DNA of 64,000 bases, from assembly GCA_037447655.1 (NCBI GenBank), contig JBBHKE010003116.1:1-64000 (forward strand), given 5' to 3'. This document shows, piece after piece, positions 21,250 through 31,744 of the stretch. The translations under genes and the position numbers were made by a program. Position 1 is the stretch's first letter, and every line of letters starts with the position of its first letter. The DNA comes from Zygnema cylindricum. Lineage: Eukaryota; Streptophyta; Zygnematophyceae; Zygnematales; Zygnemataceae. Below the pieces are notes generated by a model. It was not told the origin of the DNA. It searched no databases and saw only the letters and a program-made list of their open reading frames with translations.

Positions 21250-22611
21250 ATGGCGGCCACCGACCTATATCCTGACAGATTCGACCTCGAAAACTTCCGC
21301 CACCGCCTATTATCGGAGCGAAGGAGACGATTCCTCGACCAACAAAAAGGACAAAAGGGGGGAGAGAGAGAGGGAGAGGGAGAGGGAGGAGTAGGATTGG
21401 GGGCAGGAGGAAGGCGAGGAGGAGACGGAAAAGGAAGAGGAGGAGGAGGAGGAAGAGGAGGAGAACTAGGAGGAGGACCAAGAAATAGCCACGTGGCAGT
21501 CCTCTTGGATTCCGGCCTCCGTACGAACGGGAAGGTGACCGTAGAGAAGATGACGTCAGCATACTCATCAGTGACGTCAGCGTCGAAAGAAAAGGCGGAT
21601 TCGGTCAACGGTCGAACTGTGGCTTCGAAAATGGTCCTTTTCAAAACGTTACGTGACTTACCATTGGCCATTCCCACCACCTCCTCCTCCTCCTCCTCCT
21701 CCCCTCTTCACCCTCCCTCCCTCCACCGGACGCCACGTGTCACCTTCGCAGGCGAGACTGTACTTTCGGAGAAAATGCCAAAAACTCCTCGCAGACAGGG
21801 AAGCCCCATTAAATCCGTCCTTCGAAATTCCGTACGTCCAGAAAACGACAAACGAGCCATTGTTACGGAAAACGACAAGACAAGAAATTATGCAGAAAAC
21901 GACAAAACTAGAGCTTTTGCGGAAAGTGACAAAACAGGGGCCCTCGCAGAAAATTCCAAAAGAGGATCTTTCTTAGGAAACGACAAAAGAGGAATAGTTG
22001 TGAAAAACGACAATAGAGGAATCTTCGTAGAAAACCACGTAAGAAGAAGAGCCTTTGGAGAGTACGACAAAAGAGTAGAGGTGAAGCCGTCATCACAGTC
22101 CCACAATTGCGCTCCGTGGATCAGAAACTGCTACGAGGCTGTCCAAGGGCCGCAGATGATGCCACGTGGCAGCCTGGGAGCTAAACACGTGGCAGGTTCT
22201 AGTCAAATTCCGGTAGCGAGAATCTGGATGGGGCGGGGGGGAGAGAGTGTGGGGCTGGTGAGTCCTGATTCTGTGTTAGAGCCAATGGAGGAGAGAGAGG
22301 AGAGAGACGAGAGAGGAGAGAGGGAGTGGAGGGAGGCGAGGGTGTGGGCGGACGGTGGGGAGTGGAGGGAGATTAGAGTCTTTGGAGAGGGGAGAGAGGG
22401 AGGGCAGGAGGAAAGAGAGGGAGAGATGCGAAGTAGTCAAGTGCGGACGAAAGTGAGATATTATGGAGAAGTGGAAATTGATGGGGTGAGAGGGTTGTTG
22501 GGAGAGAGAGTGTGGGAAACTTATGGATCGGAATTAGGATGTGGGAGGAGGGAAAGAGGAGGAAGGAGGGAGGGACTTCGGAGAGTGGCTTCGTTGGAGA
22601 ATTGGAGTTGA
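21250..22611 (+). CDS. Low-complexity host protein of 453 residues with 9-residue repeats and an RVTF motif
   Basis: The start is the first ATG in the frame (CCATGG context at 21250), giving MAATDLYPDRFDLENF, then an Arg-rich patch. A Gly/Arg/Glu-rich stretch follows (21360-21480), then a Ser/Thr/Pro section with the sequence RVTFAGET, which fits the RVxF docking motif of protein phosphatase 1. Next come TPRR and SPIKSVLR, which resemble proline-directed kinase sites. Eight 9-residue repeats with core NDK[RT] follow (21841-22056). The C-terminal third is rich in Glu/Arg/Gly with a more ordered segment (RYYGEVEIDG). GC content is far above the surroundings, and no stop interrupts the frame. 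I do not recognise the family; a disordered scaffold or regulator is an inference. Antisense frames here are composition artefacts. Confidence 0.65.
   Translation: MAATDLYPDRFDLENFRHRLLSERRRRFLDQQKGQKGGEREGEGEGGVGLGAGGRRGGDGKGRGGGGGRGGELGGGPRNSHVAVLLDSGLRTNGKVTVEKMTSAYSSVTSASKEKADSVNGRTVASKMVLFKTLRDLPLAIPTTSSSSSSSPLHPPSLHRTPRVTFAGETVLSEKMPKTPRRQGSPIKSVLRNSVRPENDKRAIVTENDKTRNYAENDKTRAFAESDKTGALAENSKRGSFLGNDKRGIVVKNDNRGIFVENHVRRRAFGEYDKRVEVKPSSQSHNCAPWIRNCYEAVQGPQMMPRGSLGAKHVAGSSQIPVARIWMGRGGESVGLVSPDSVLEPMEEREERDERGEREWREARVWADGGEWREIRVFGEGREGGQEEREGEMRSSQVRTKVRYYGEVEIDGVRGLLGERVWETYGSELGCGRRERGGRREGLRRVASLENWS
21841..22056. repeat. In-frame 27-bp tandem repeat, about eight copies
   Basis: Units of 27 bp starting with GAAAACGACAAA encode nine residues (E-N-D-K-[RT]-x4). 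Later copies diverge to GNDKRGIVV and KNDNRGIFV. Because the unit is a multiple of three, copy-number change would keep the frame. Confidence 0.85.
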
Positions 22612-22745
22612 TTAGTGACCATTAAAAAAAAAAGTTTGTGGTTAGAAAAGGAGGTTGGAAAAGGTGTTGATGAACGAAAAATTTACCGATTGATTCCAGG
22701 ATCCGCACTAAAATACTAAATAAAAAGGACTCACCTGCCATGATT

Positions 22746-22811
22746 CCGGGCTGGTCGCGCAATGATTAGCGCATTCACATAAAGGTCCCAGTTTCAAATC
22801 CTCGCCGGCTC
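22746..22811 (+). ncRNA. tRNA-like sequence, probable tRNA pseudogene or SINE head
   Basis: GGTCGCGCAATGATTAGCGC resembles a tRNA D-arm/A-box and AGTTTCAAATCCT a T-arm/B-box. They are only about 18 bases apart with no room for a normal anticodon arm, so this is not a functional tRNA. It may be the head of a tRNA-derived SINE, but no tail or target duplication could be fixed. Confidence 0.5.
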
Positions 22812-24170
22812 ATCATTCCCTTTAACGGGATCGTCCACTTTATCCCTCGATTCTACGCATATTAACAAAAGGAATTCGAAAAGAGTTTGAAAAGGAAGTT
22901 AAGAAAGGACGTTAAAAGAGGAGATTAGGTCAAATGGGGTTATTTAAGAATTGGGGTTTACAGAGTTTCCGGAGTTTCCTGAAAAGTTCGAGGGAAATTC
23001 GAATTGAAAATTGAGATTTAAGAAGGGGTCTAATGAGGGTATTTGTTAAGGGTGCTGGGTTAAGGGCATAAATGGAGGTTATTTGGAAGGCACCTGTTTA
23101 AGTGTGGAGGGGATGGAGCCAAAGAGAGGCTTAGAATTCCTTCATATTTTTATTTTTATTTTTCCATGGTTTACGAATTGTTTATTTTTTATTTTATTTT
23201 TTATTTTTAGAATTTTCGGAGGTTTTGATTACTGTCTATCAAATAGTATTTGAAGAAAAGACAAAAAAAAAGAGAGACGGAAATTAATGCAGAAAAAAAA
23301 AGAGAATCCCGGAACCTAAACAACGTAAAAACTAAATCCAAAGAATTTAAGGTGGAAAAAGTGATTTTTTTTTTCCCTTCTCTTTTTTCTTTGCTTTTAG
23401 TTTTTTAAACCCAAATTTTGTAGCAGTTGCCAATTTTAATTTCTGTGTTTTTTTTTTTTTTACAAAATTAATCGTTTCTGAAATGCTGATTTTTTTATTT
23501 TTTTTCGTTAATCAATGTGATGCTTCACATTTTCAAGTGTTTTCACCTTTATTTTTTAATTTATGTGTTGCCAAACTATCTCACTACCAAGGTCGGAAGA
23601 TTCATGGAACAAATCATAAATAATTATAGAGAAAAAGCCAACCAAGATAAAAGAAATTAGAAGATGTTTGTAAATTACAAGAAGAACTCACGAATATTGA
23701 TAAAGTACATAACCATCGCTGAATTATTTTTACTTTTATGCAATCTTGTAAAACTTTTAGAATGAGGTTTACATGTATAGTCTTGTTTATTATGTAATTA
23801 TGATGAATGAATGAAGTATATATTCAATAATTGACTTGTTTAGATGTTTTTGTTTCAAAAGTTACTAAAATTGGTGTGACGTTTTCGAAAGTTGCATAAG
23901 AAACGCAAAGAAAAATAAAACGACTGATTCTTTCTAATAAAAGAAGGGAAAATTATGAAAATAAACAATTTTACGATCTTTGAAGGGAGGTAGAGGGGGA
24001 GAGAGAGGGTCAGAGGTACTGTGTTTTTGCCAAGATAGACCAATAGTGATCTTCATAATTTCATAAGTTTTCATAAGTTTAGTCAAAATCTAAAGTAGTT
24101 ATATCTACATTGGTTTTCTTAATGCATTTTTTGAGATAATTTTTGGTATGTATTAAAAGTGTCGCTCAGC
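22812..24170. other. Intergenic AT-rich DNA downstream of the 21250 gene
   Basis: No coding region is seen. T-rich and A-rich runs dominate 23140-23560. From 22860 to 23120 there is purine-rich DNA without a frame. Confidence 0.5.
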
Positions 24171-24179
24171 AAAAAACCT

Positions 24180-25150
24180 AAGGGAGCAAATACGTCCTAG
24201 AACACTTAGTCTTAAGTTACTCTTGATCCTTTACCAAGAGAATCTCCTTCAGATGTATAAGGCTGTCGGTTGCCTTGTCATCCTCCAAGATAATTGTTCC
24301 TTTATTTAATATCCGCTCCACAATAATGTTATACCTTTTAGCCGCCTCATCAATGGATTCATTTGGTTTCATCTTAAACTGCATGGATACGAATTAGACG
24401 TATTGACCTGTGTTCTAGATTCCCTTTTCAAACTAAGTTTCAAGTGCCTTTCAGCACTCATGCGCCGAATTGCGTGTAAGAAAGTGATCGTGGACTGATG
24501 CCGGGCACAATTGCATCAATCCGGTAATGGCAGCAAGGGTCTTTCTTTTCCAAAGCCTCCTTGCATTGTAATCTGTGTTCGCCATTGTCTTTTCGTCATT
24601 GACCACCTTCCAAAGGCGATGAAGCATCAGGTCGTTATGTACTTGTTCCAAATCTGATACTTCGTCCCATGGAAAGGCCTATCTTCTCGGGCACTGTTCA
24701 TCATTGTCACTCCCCTCATCTAGATCTGAATCGTCATCTCGAAGAATTTCCCCTTCCAGATTCTCTCGTTTTTCACCTCCTCATCCACATCTCCCTCACT
24801 TGGATCGGTATCCAGTCCCTCAAACATCTGTGACTTATTCTTTCAATTAGACTCTGAGATCCGCTGATCAACGTAGATCTCGTCGACTTATCGGAGAAGA
24901 CCAAGAACAGTTTTTGAATCCAATCTTCGGAAATGCCAACACCTTCATACTTCTTTCTAACTAACGGTTCGTTAGGGATAGCTGCCTCATATTGAACCGC
25001 TCCAAAACTGAAACCCTTCTCACTTGGTTCTCTCGTAGGCTCTTCGGGAGAAGGTGAGTTGTCCGATTGATCCGTGGACCGACCGATGAAGATGTTGTCC
25101 ATGCCGGTTTCTTTTTCGTACCGCCCACGACGACCACACTAGCCACATGT
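24180..25150 (-). pseudogene. Copia-type gag (UBN2-like) remnant
   Basis: Minus-strand frames give LHRLWKVVNDEK, then LMQLCPASVHDH and FKMKPNESIDEAAKRYN, the conserved order of copia gag (UBN2) proteins: a Leu-Trp near the N-terminus, then the region around the packaging helix, then a Met-x-x-x-Ser segment. An N-terminal part in another frame lies at 24773-25102. Stops (such as after FEKGI) and frame changes show decay, and no protease or integrase follows to the left. It lies just inside a primer site and LTR start (25171 onwards), so this is the 5' end of a truncated minus-strand element. Confidence 0.7.
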
Positions 25151-25170
25151 AAGCCTCAAAGGAGCACACA

Positions 25171-25183
25171 AACTCTGATACCA
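25171..25183 (-). promoter_or_regulatory. Primer-binding site, initiator tRNA-Met 3' end type
   Basis: On the minus strand the bases read TGGTATCAGAGTT, the common primer site of plant-type copia elements, two bases from an LTR boundary (TG at 25186). Confidence 0.8.
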
Positions 25184-25185
25184 AT

Positions 25186-25538
25186 TGAAGGATCGAATAC
25201 ACAAACAAGATGCACTCTCACACAAGCGTAAGCATAGATTTATCACCACATAAGCAAGAAAGAGAAGTCCGGCGAAAGTTTCACGGGAACGTTTTCTTGC
25301 AATCATAGATAGTTCCTCTCACTCTAACATATCTCTAACTCTTTGTCAAAATTCTAACTCGTGACAACAATGTCACAAAGTACATTGAGCGCACTAATGC
25401 GCGCCAATCAAACGACGCCAATAACTCTACAGAAAGGTACACAATTACTGCCGCAACAACTACGCAACTTAAAACTGCGCAGCAATCCGTACGCTACAAA
25501 TAAGACAGACGCGACTGGAACACCAAATCACCAATCGC
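25186..25538 (-). repeat. LTR remnant of the 24-25 kb copia element
   Basis: It starts with TG immediately beyond the primer site. The outer boundary cannot be defined because there is no second copy; a truncated TA-family MITE begins at about 25539. Confidence 0.5.
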
Positions 25539-26116
25539 AAGGTACTATACAAAATAGCGTAAAGAACGAAAGTACAAAAATATCTGAATAGTGTGGTGTA
25601 CGATCGACGTCAGACCGTACATAAATGTACATTTTCAAGTGAAAAAATTACAAAAAATGAATTAAATCAGACGCTCACGCATGGAAACGTGCGCTCAAAA
25701 AACGGGATTAGTCTGACACGTAAATTACTCTGACATGTACCTATACGATTTCTAATATTTTGTACGGATACATATACTACACCGTGAATCGTTATTAGCG
25801 GTATGTACGCTATATCGGCACCCCAAAATTTAGACATTGATACATTAAATATAATGAATTACGCTATTTAAGGACGTGGACCACAATCTGCCACGTCTCT
25901 TAGCACTAAATTAGAATGAATGACGCTAATAACGATTCAAGGTGTAATGTATATAATCGTACAGTGAATATTCAATTTTTGCTGTTCCCAAATTAGCATA
26001 ATGCCGAAATTAGAATACACCTTTTAAAATAAAAAAGCAAATTCTTAATTAGCATCAATTACGGTAAATTTTCTTCAACACTATTTAAACTTTGACACTA
26101 ATAACGACTCGCGGTG
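25539..26116. mobile_element. Second copy of the 539-bp MITE, left-truncated, with a nested 165-bp MITE
   Basis: It matches 19050-19486 from GGTAC...ACAAAATAGCG through to the right terminus CGACTCGCGGTG (26116, followed by TA). It is interrupted at 25780-25944. The left terminus is missing. Confidence 0.75.
25780..25944. mobile_element. 165-bp TA-family MITE nested in a related MITE
   Basis: The ends CACCGTGAATCGTTATTAGC and GCTAATAACGATTCAAGGTG are flanked by TA on both sides. The homologous point in the 18948-19486 copy (about 19315, ATATTAATGTAT) has a single TA, proving TA target-site duplication. A 199-bp relative is at 31544. Confidence 0.9.
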
Positions 26117-26129
26117 TAGACTTATGACA

Positions 26130-26540
26130 ACGTCAATAAAAAATCGACGTCTTATCGTTTTTCAAGTAGCGATTACGTTTTCGCACATTGGAGCGCCCTG
26201 AAATTTAATGCTGAGAATATTCACTAAATCGCCAAGTTGCGGTTACACGTGCAAACGTCATAAAGCCCAACCACAAATCTCAACCGCCCACGTTTTCAGA
26301 GACTCGCTGAAAAAGTCACTCAACATTTTGTCGCATGCGCGCGAATCAAAAGATGTAGAGTTGGAGACGGCAATTCCACATGCCCTACGATAAACCGTGA
26401 ATTACGAGGTTAACCACTGTTCAACTGCCGTACACTGTAGCGCGTTCCCATTTGCGTAAGAATTGCAAGTTGTCGCACGTTTTTAGTTCGCACTAAAAAA
26501 GGTATGAATCCGGTCACATCTGCCTCTGTTACCTGTCACT
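26130..26540 (-). repeat. Divergent third copy of the unclassified dispersed repeat
   Basis: Segments such as TTTTGTCGCATG, GAGGTTAACC and CTCTGTTACC keep the order and spacing seen at 20200-20420. The copy ends where a TATCGATA-rich element begins. Confidence 0.55.
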
Positions 26541-27377
26541 AGTGTTGGGTATCGGGTAGATTCATATCGCGATAATCTCGATATTCGATATATCGAATAT
26601 CGATCGAGGAGGATCCTCGATATATCGTACCGAGACCAACATAAATTATCGCGATATATATCGCGATATATAGTACTTTTTAAATATTTTATTTTTATTT
26701 TTTTATATAATATGTTATTTTAGCGAAAAAGTCAAATTGTCTAATACGCCACGTACGCCGTGATTTTCGTTCCGTGACTTAAAGGTAGACGCCGCAAAAT
26801 GTAACCGACAAAAAAGTACTAATTCTAAAATTCTAATGATTAATTATTCAGGGTATGGTTACACGAGGAGGTCTTTGTAACAGTACGGACAACAAAATTT
26901 ATGTATTACAGAGGCCTCGGGTACATCGCGTATCTTTTGTAAATATGTTTTACATACGTGTTCTGATATGAGTGGTTCCAAGTAAGCTGACTACCGAATC
27001 TCAAAAATCATCGAATATATGGAAACCGACCTTTTTCGTCCAAAAAATCGTACTTGCGTATGGCGTACGTGTACTTCACAAGTGTACCTCGAAAATGTAC
27101 CTCGGAGATCTCCTTCACTCTGCTGACTTTCACGAAAAAACCGTATTTCTTTCCGGCAAAGATTGTACAGTCACTGTGTCCGAAGTCACGAGACTTTGAA
27201 AACCTGTAATTTTTTTTTTTTTTTTTTTTTTAGCTTCGATATATCGACGATACGATATATCAGCGATAAATCGCAATAATTTGAAACTAGATATATCGAA
27301 ACGATATATTGATTATCAAATACCTGAAATTCGATATATATATCAAATATTGGCAAACCGTCCTCGATACCAACCCT
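26541..27377. mobile_element. Probable non-autonomous DNA element rich in TATCGATA
   Basis: The left end TAGTGTTGGGTATCGGG and right end CGATACCAACCCTA are imperfect inverted repeats, similar in style to hAT termini. Just inside both ends are dense ATATCGATATAT/TATCGCGATATA palindromes. An open frame of 75 codons (26972-27199) has no motif. A matching 8-bp target duplication was not found. Confidence 0.5.
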
Positions 27378-27575
27378 AGAAATTAGGTTAAGCTAGGACT
27401 CTGGCTCACCCTGGTTCGAATTCCTACGCGGGCAACGTCTGTCTTAGTCTACCTAACAACCATCTAGACAAATACCACTAGCTTTTGGTAGGATACAGGG
27501 AGGCAGTTTCCTTGCGATTTCGTTTTCAATATTTCATGGCCCATTTTAAACAGAAATCTTTTGTTTGATAGCCTA
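27143..27575. repeat. Direct segmental duplication, copy 1
   Basis: This is nearly identical to 28597-29032 (433 against 436 bp; the T run differs in length). It covers the right part of the TATCGATA element plus about 200 bp of its flank, including GGTTCGAATTCC, which resembles a tRNA B-box. Because flanking DNA is included, it is a segmental copy and not two independent insertions. Confidence 0.9.
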
Positions 27576-28596
27576 TTCCCACCGGAGCATTTGTAACTTT
27601 TTGCCCATTCCGATGATTTTCCGAGAACTCATCGGAAAACGGGTCTTGTTCACACCAAAATTTTGGCACGTAACTCGGATTGAAGGTGTCCTGTGACACG
27701 TCACATGCTTCGACGTCATCAAACATAGGCGCGAAAACAAACCTGCAGTTTTTCAAACTTACTAGTACTTAGGGCGTGTTCCCATGTAACCGAAACTTTG
27801 AAACGTTACTTAGGATTTTAGCGCAGATTTTACGGTGTACTTTTGAAAGTGTTCATATGTCAATCATTACTTGCGCATTCATTACTTCAAATATGTGACA
27901 GGTGTAGACGTCTACAAAATTTGAGACTAGTACGAAACGAAATGTAGACGACTACGAAAATTCCTAAAATTAGCGACGTCTACAAAAACGGCGACGGTTG
28001 TAGACGTCGAGTTTTTTGTGACATTGTAGATGTTTAGGGTTCTGTGACATTGCGAAGTCATGCTAACTTGTGACCTCATCAACACGAAAACTTTCCGCCA
28101 TGGCTTTCCAATTTCTTTTTTTTTCCATTTATCATTTGATATGCCATCAAAATGAGACCAAAAATATTAAAAAAAAAGGTAAAATATATATCTTTCATTT
28201 GATACTATTATTGCTGCATTTCATTTAGAGATGAGAGAAAGAAGAGCGGTCGAATGAAAAAGATGGGGAAAGACGAGGACATTGTAAATTTTTGCAAAGG
28301 ACCCATGAATGAAAGTGGAGGTCCGAGACCCAAACGAATTTTTTTCCATACATTTTTGTACGTACATGCGCGTGACGAGCATGGAAACAAATAGCATGTA
28401 CTCTCCCTCGTTCAATAAATTTTGAAGACGTTTCACGCGTGCAATACCTGCTTTATATTCGTCAATAGGGTGTTGTTTTGGTTAAAATCAGATCGCGATT
28501 TGATTCCATTACAAGTGTGAAGATGAGCTGGAAGTGGGTCGCTATGATAATAACGCCAAATTGCCGTACCTTCCAAGTTCCAAGATGACACAAAAT

Positions 28597-29032
28597 GTAT
28601 TTCTTTCCGGCAAAGATTGTACAGTCACTGTGTCCGAAGTCACGAGACTTTGAAAACCTGTAATTTTTTTTTTTTTTTTTTTTTTTTTAGCTTCGATATA
28701 TCGACGATACGATATATCAGCGATAAATCGCAATAATTTGAAACTAGATATATCGAAACGATATATTGATTATCAAATACCTGAAATTCGATATATATAT
28801 CAAATATTGGCAAACCGTCCTCGATACCAACCCTAGAAATTAGGTTAAGCTAGGACTCTGGCTCACCCTGGTTCGAATTCCTACGCGGGCAACGTCTGTC
28901 TTAGTCTACCTAACAACCATCTAGACAAATACCACTAGCTTTTGGTAGGATACAGGGAGGCAGTTTCCTTGCGATTTCGTTTTCAATATTTCATGGCCCA
29001 TTTTAAACAGAAATCTTTTGTTTGATAGCCTA
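28597..29032. repeat. Direct segmental duplication, copy 2
   Basis: Partner of 27143-27575, 1454 bp downstream and inside the large Harbinger-like element. Its left junction falls within unrelated DNA and similarity on the right weakens after 29032. Confidence 0.9.
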
Positions 29033-29079
29033 GGTACACCGGCATTTGTACCTTTATGTACTATACAGTAATGTGATTC

Positions 29080-29400
29080 GTCCGTACCTCAGTACTAGAG
29101 GGTTTAGAGAGGGGTTTAGGACTTAGAATATTTCGGGTAGGTAGCTGACTCTCCCAGAGAGCACCTTGTATAAATGGCAAACTTTGGCCAGCCATAACTA
29201 TCAATTCAGTTGACCAAATTCAGTGATTCTTGTTGCTACGGACTCAGGGGAGTCCAGGCTACACAATGGTGTAGTCGGTAAGAGTCTTTGCCTGCCTGGG
29301 TGGCTGCATTTCTTAGGGAAAGTCAAAGTGGGTGAATGTGTCCAAATCTCATATTCTAACTTTGCATTCTATGGTGGAACTGAGCACACAGAAAGTGTTA
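29080..29400 (+). repeat. Copia LTR fragment (family of elements A-D)
   Basis: The order TTAGGACTTAGAA, CTCCCAGAGAGC, CAGTGATTCTTGTTGCTA and ACTCAGGGGAGTC matches the reverse complement of 48700-48900 in element A's LTR. No gag or primer site follows. Confidence 0.65.
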
Positions 29401-29859
29401 ATTCACAAGGGTGAAGCTATATTGGGGTTCTGATTGTCAAGGGGTCAATCATTTGGGTTTATATCAAGTTGGAGTCGGCACTATCTAGATTAGCTTCCTT
29501 TGGACTTGCGAATTCAGTGTGGCAATAGAGCCCATAGAATTTCAAACATAATGATATCGACGTATATATTTATGATACGAACGGAAAAAGGGATGTAAAT
29601 ATGTTGATTGATGAAATTAATGACGAGGAACAAACTGTTGTTTATGGTTGCAACGACAAATGCGGAGAAGAAATGGACATCGACGTATACTATTGTGCAT
29701 ATTTTGTATTTGAGCAATGATGTCAAAGTTTTGCTTTCGTTTTTAAGTGGCGCGTTTTAGTCCATAACAATCCGAGAATATATATGACGTTAAAGTTTTC
29801 AATATAAACTATCAAAAAAACTACATCCACTTTCTTTCCACATGAGAAATACTTGCGTC

Positions 29860-30890
29860 GCTATCATTATGTTTTACCATCTCACCCTTTATTGCGTAAT
29901 TATATAGAACATTTTTTATTTCAACCCCTCGAAGATTTCGTGAGGGGGAATTAGTCGGTTGTTTTTCAACATCTCTATTAGGTCGAACTCGTCGTTTTTA
30001 AGCTCGAGACATGCAACTAGCCTTTTCTTGAAAGCCAATAACATTTTTTGTTTGTTCATTTAAAAACTCCAACTCAGAGTCAATATCTGTCTCATTTCTC
30101 GCAATAGAGATGTTATATAAGACAAATGCAGCAAATGCAACAATAATGAAAGTCATCATTGATACTTTTTGTAAATGATGTATTTTTTGAAAATATCTGT
30201 ACTATCTTTTCAGCTTGCCAAAAACTATTTCCACCACCATCCTCAACCGTGAATTCTAAAAATTAAACTTTATATGAATGCAGTAGATTCCTTATCAAGG
30301 TAGGGTGTTGTAAGTATCAGAAAAAAAAAATACGTTATATCTAAAATGAGGTACAAAAACAATTTTTTTTCCCATTAGTAAACATTCCCACTAGATCCGC
30401 CTTTGAAAATCTCGTATCAATCTTGATCTTTGGAACATCCTCGAATCATTTATTGATCCTTAAGTTTCTAAATTAAGGTCAATAAATCTCATTTTATGGT
30501 CCACAACTGTTCGCACTCTGGTCGAATTACTCGTTTCGCTCGGTCGGTAACATCTATTTTTCAAATTTCATTTCTATATAAGTACACTATATCAACCCCA
30601 CACAATTTGGTAACATTTTGTCTTTTTGAGAATAGTTTTAGGTCTCTTTGACTTCGTTTGCTGTCAAACATTTAATCCAATGTCGAAGTGTTTTTACAAT
30701 TGTCAGCATTATTTTACGAGAAATTATACGTAGAATCGAATGTCTATCACTAAATACCTCAAAAGTACGTTTGACAATTTTTTGGTGTCCTAACTTTATT
30801 AAAGCTAGTATAACTTGTGTTTTTACGCACAATTCTCTAAATGGGATGTTTTTGAGTCTTAGGAAAGGGGCTAGTATTGAGCTCACTTTC
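29860..30890 (-). pseudogene. PIF/Harbinger transposase (DDE_Tnp_4-like) remnant
   Basis: The N-terminal part (30640-30886) resembles the helix-turn-helix lead of Harbinger transposases (LALIKLGHQ, then SILRIISRKI). Next, in one frame, VVDHKMRFIDLN and GSINDSRMFQRSRL (about 30395-30520) match the second-Asp block, with a TAA stop between them. RMVVEIVFGKLKR (about 30205-30245) is the Glu block, followed by FIIVAFAAFVLYN, typical of the family end. The first catalytic Asp block is not recognisable. In complete elements a separate Myb/SANT protein is also needed; none is seen here. The copy is inactive. Confidence 0.7.
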
Positions 30891-30994
30891 TAAATCTATT
30901 ACCAAAACATGGACTGTATCTTTTTCTATTCGGGACAGTTGTCAAAAACAGTCCTCACTATAACGTGGTAGTTTTACATCGGTCGACATGCTCA

Positions 30995-31221
30995 TCACAT
31001 AACGTGGTAATTTTACATCGGCCTAAGGTAACGACCTTGGCTCAATGTAACACTCCCTGAGGTTGTGTAACACTCCCCGAGGTTGTGAGCTTGACAAATG
31101 TTAGAGGTCGAAAACGTTCATCACTATAACGTGGTAATTTTACATTGACCCAATGCGACGACCTTGGCTTGATGTAATACTCACCATTTGGTTAGGTTGT
31201 AAGCTTGACAAATGTTAGAGG
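30995..31221. repeat. Two-copy tandem repeat of about 100-125 bp
   Basis: TAACGTGGTAATTTTACAT, CGACCTTGGCT and GCTTGACAAATGTTAGAGG recur in the same order starting at about 30995 and 31119. A partial copy lies at 30957. Confidence 0.75.
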
Positions 31222-31543
31222 GTTACTCTCGCAATTTTAGGCATAACTTCCACAATGGTGTCTTCAAAATTTTATTTGGTTTACTTGTCGTGTGTCTTCA
31301 AAACTTTGTTGTTTTAGTTGTCGCGTAACATTGGTGTAAAATTGTCGATAAAGCAAATGCTAGATTTTGAACCATTATTGTCGTGCAATGTTTGTTTTTA
31401 TAGGAAGTCATCCTATAAAACATTGCCCATCTTTGAATGATATTTTCGTCTTGGAAGCATTTTTTAAATTGTCAACTCACCTTGAAACTTTTAACCGTCT
31501 TCAAATGCTTATATAAGTTCAATTTTATTTTCAAACAACACTA

Positions 31544-31742
31544 CACCGTGAATCATTATTAGCCTTATGTACGCTATATCGGCACCCCAAAATTTTGACA
31601 TTGATACCTTAAATATAATAAATTACACTATTTAAGGGCGTGGACCATAATTTGCCACGTCTCCTATCACTAAATTAGAATGAATGGCGCTATTTTTTTA
31701 TTTACACTAATAATTTCTATACACTAATAACGATTCACGGTG
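31544..31742. mobile_element. 199-bp TA-family MITE
   Basis: CACCGTGAATCATTATTAGC at the left and CTAATAACGATTCACGGTG at the right, with TA on both sides. The body is closely related to 25780-25944 (TATGTACGCTATATCGGCAC), with about 30 extra bases near the right end. Confidence 0.9.
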
Positions 31743-31744
31743 TA

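Noticed and set aside
21044-22106. Antisense frames of 62-190 codons rich in Leu, Pro and Ser
   Set aside because: Mirror images of the purine-rich coding strand of the 21250 gene. The Leu runs are complement of the (GGA) tract, not membrane segments.
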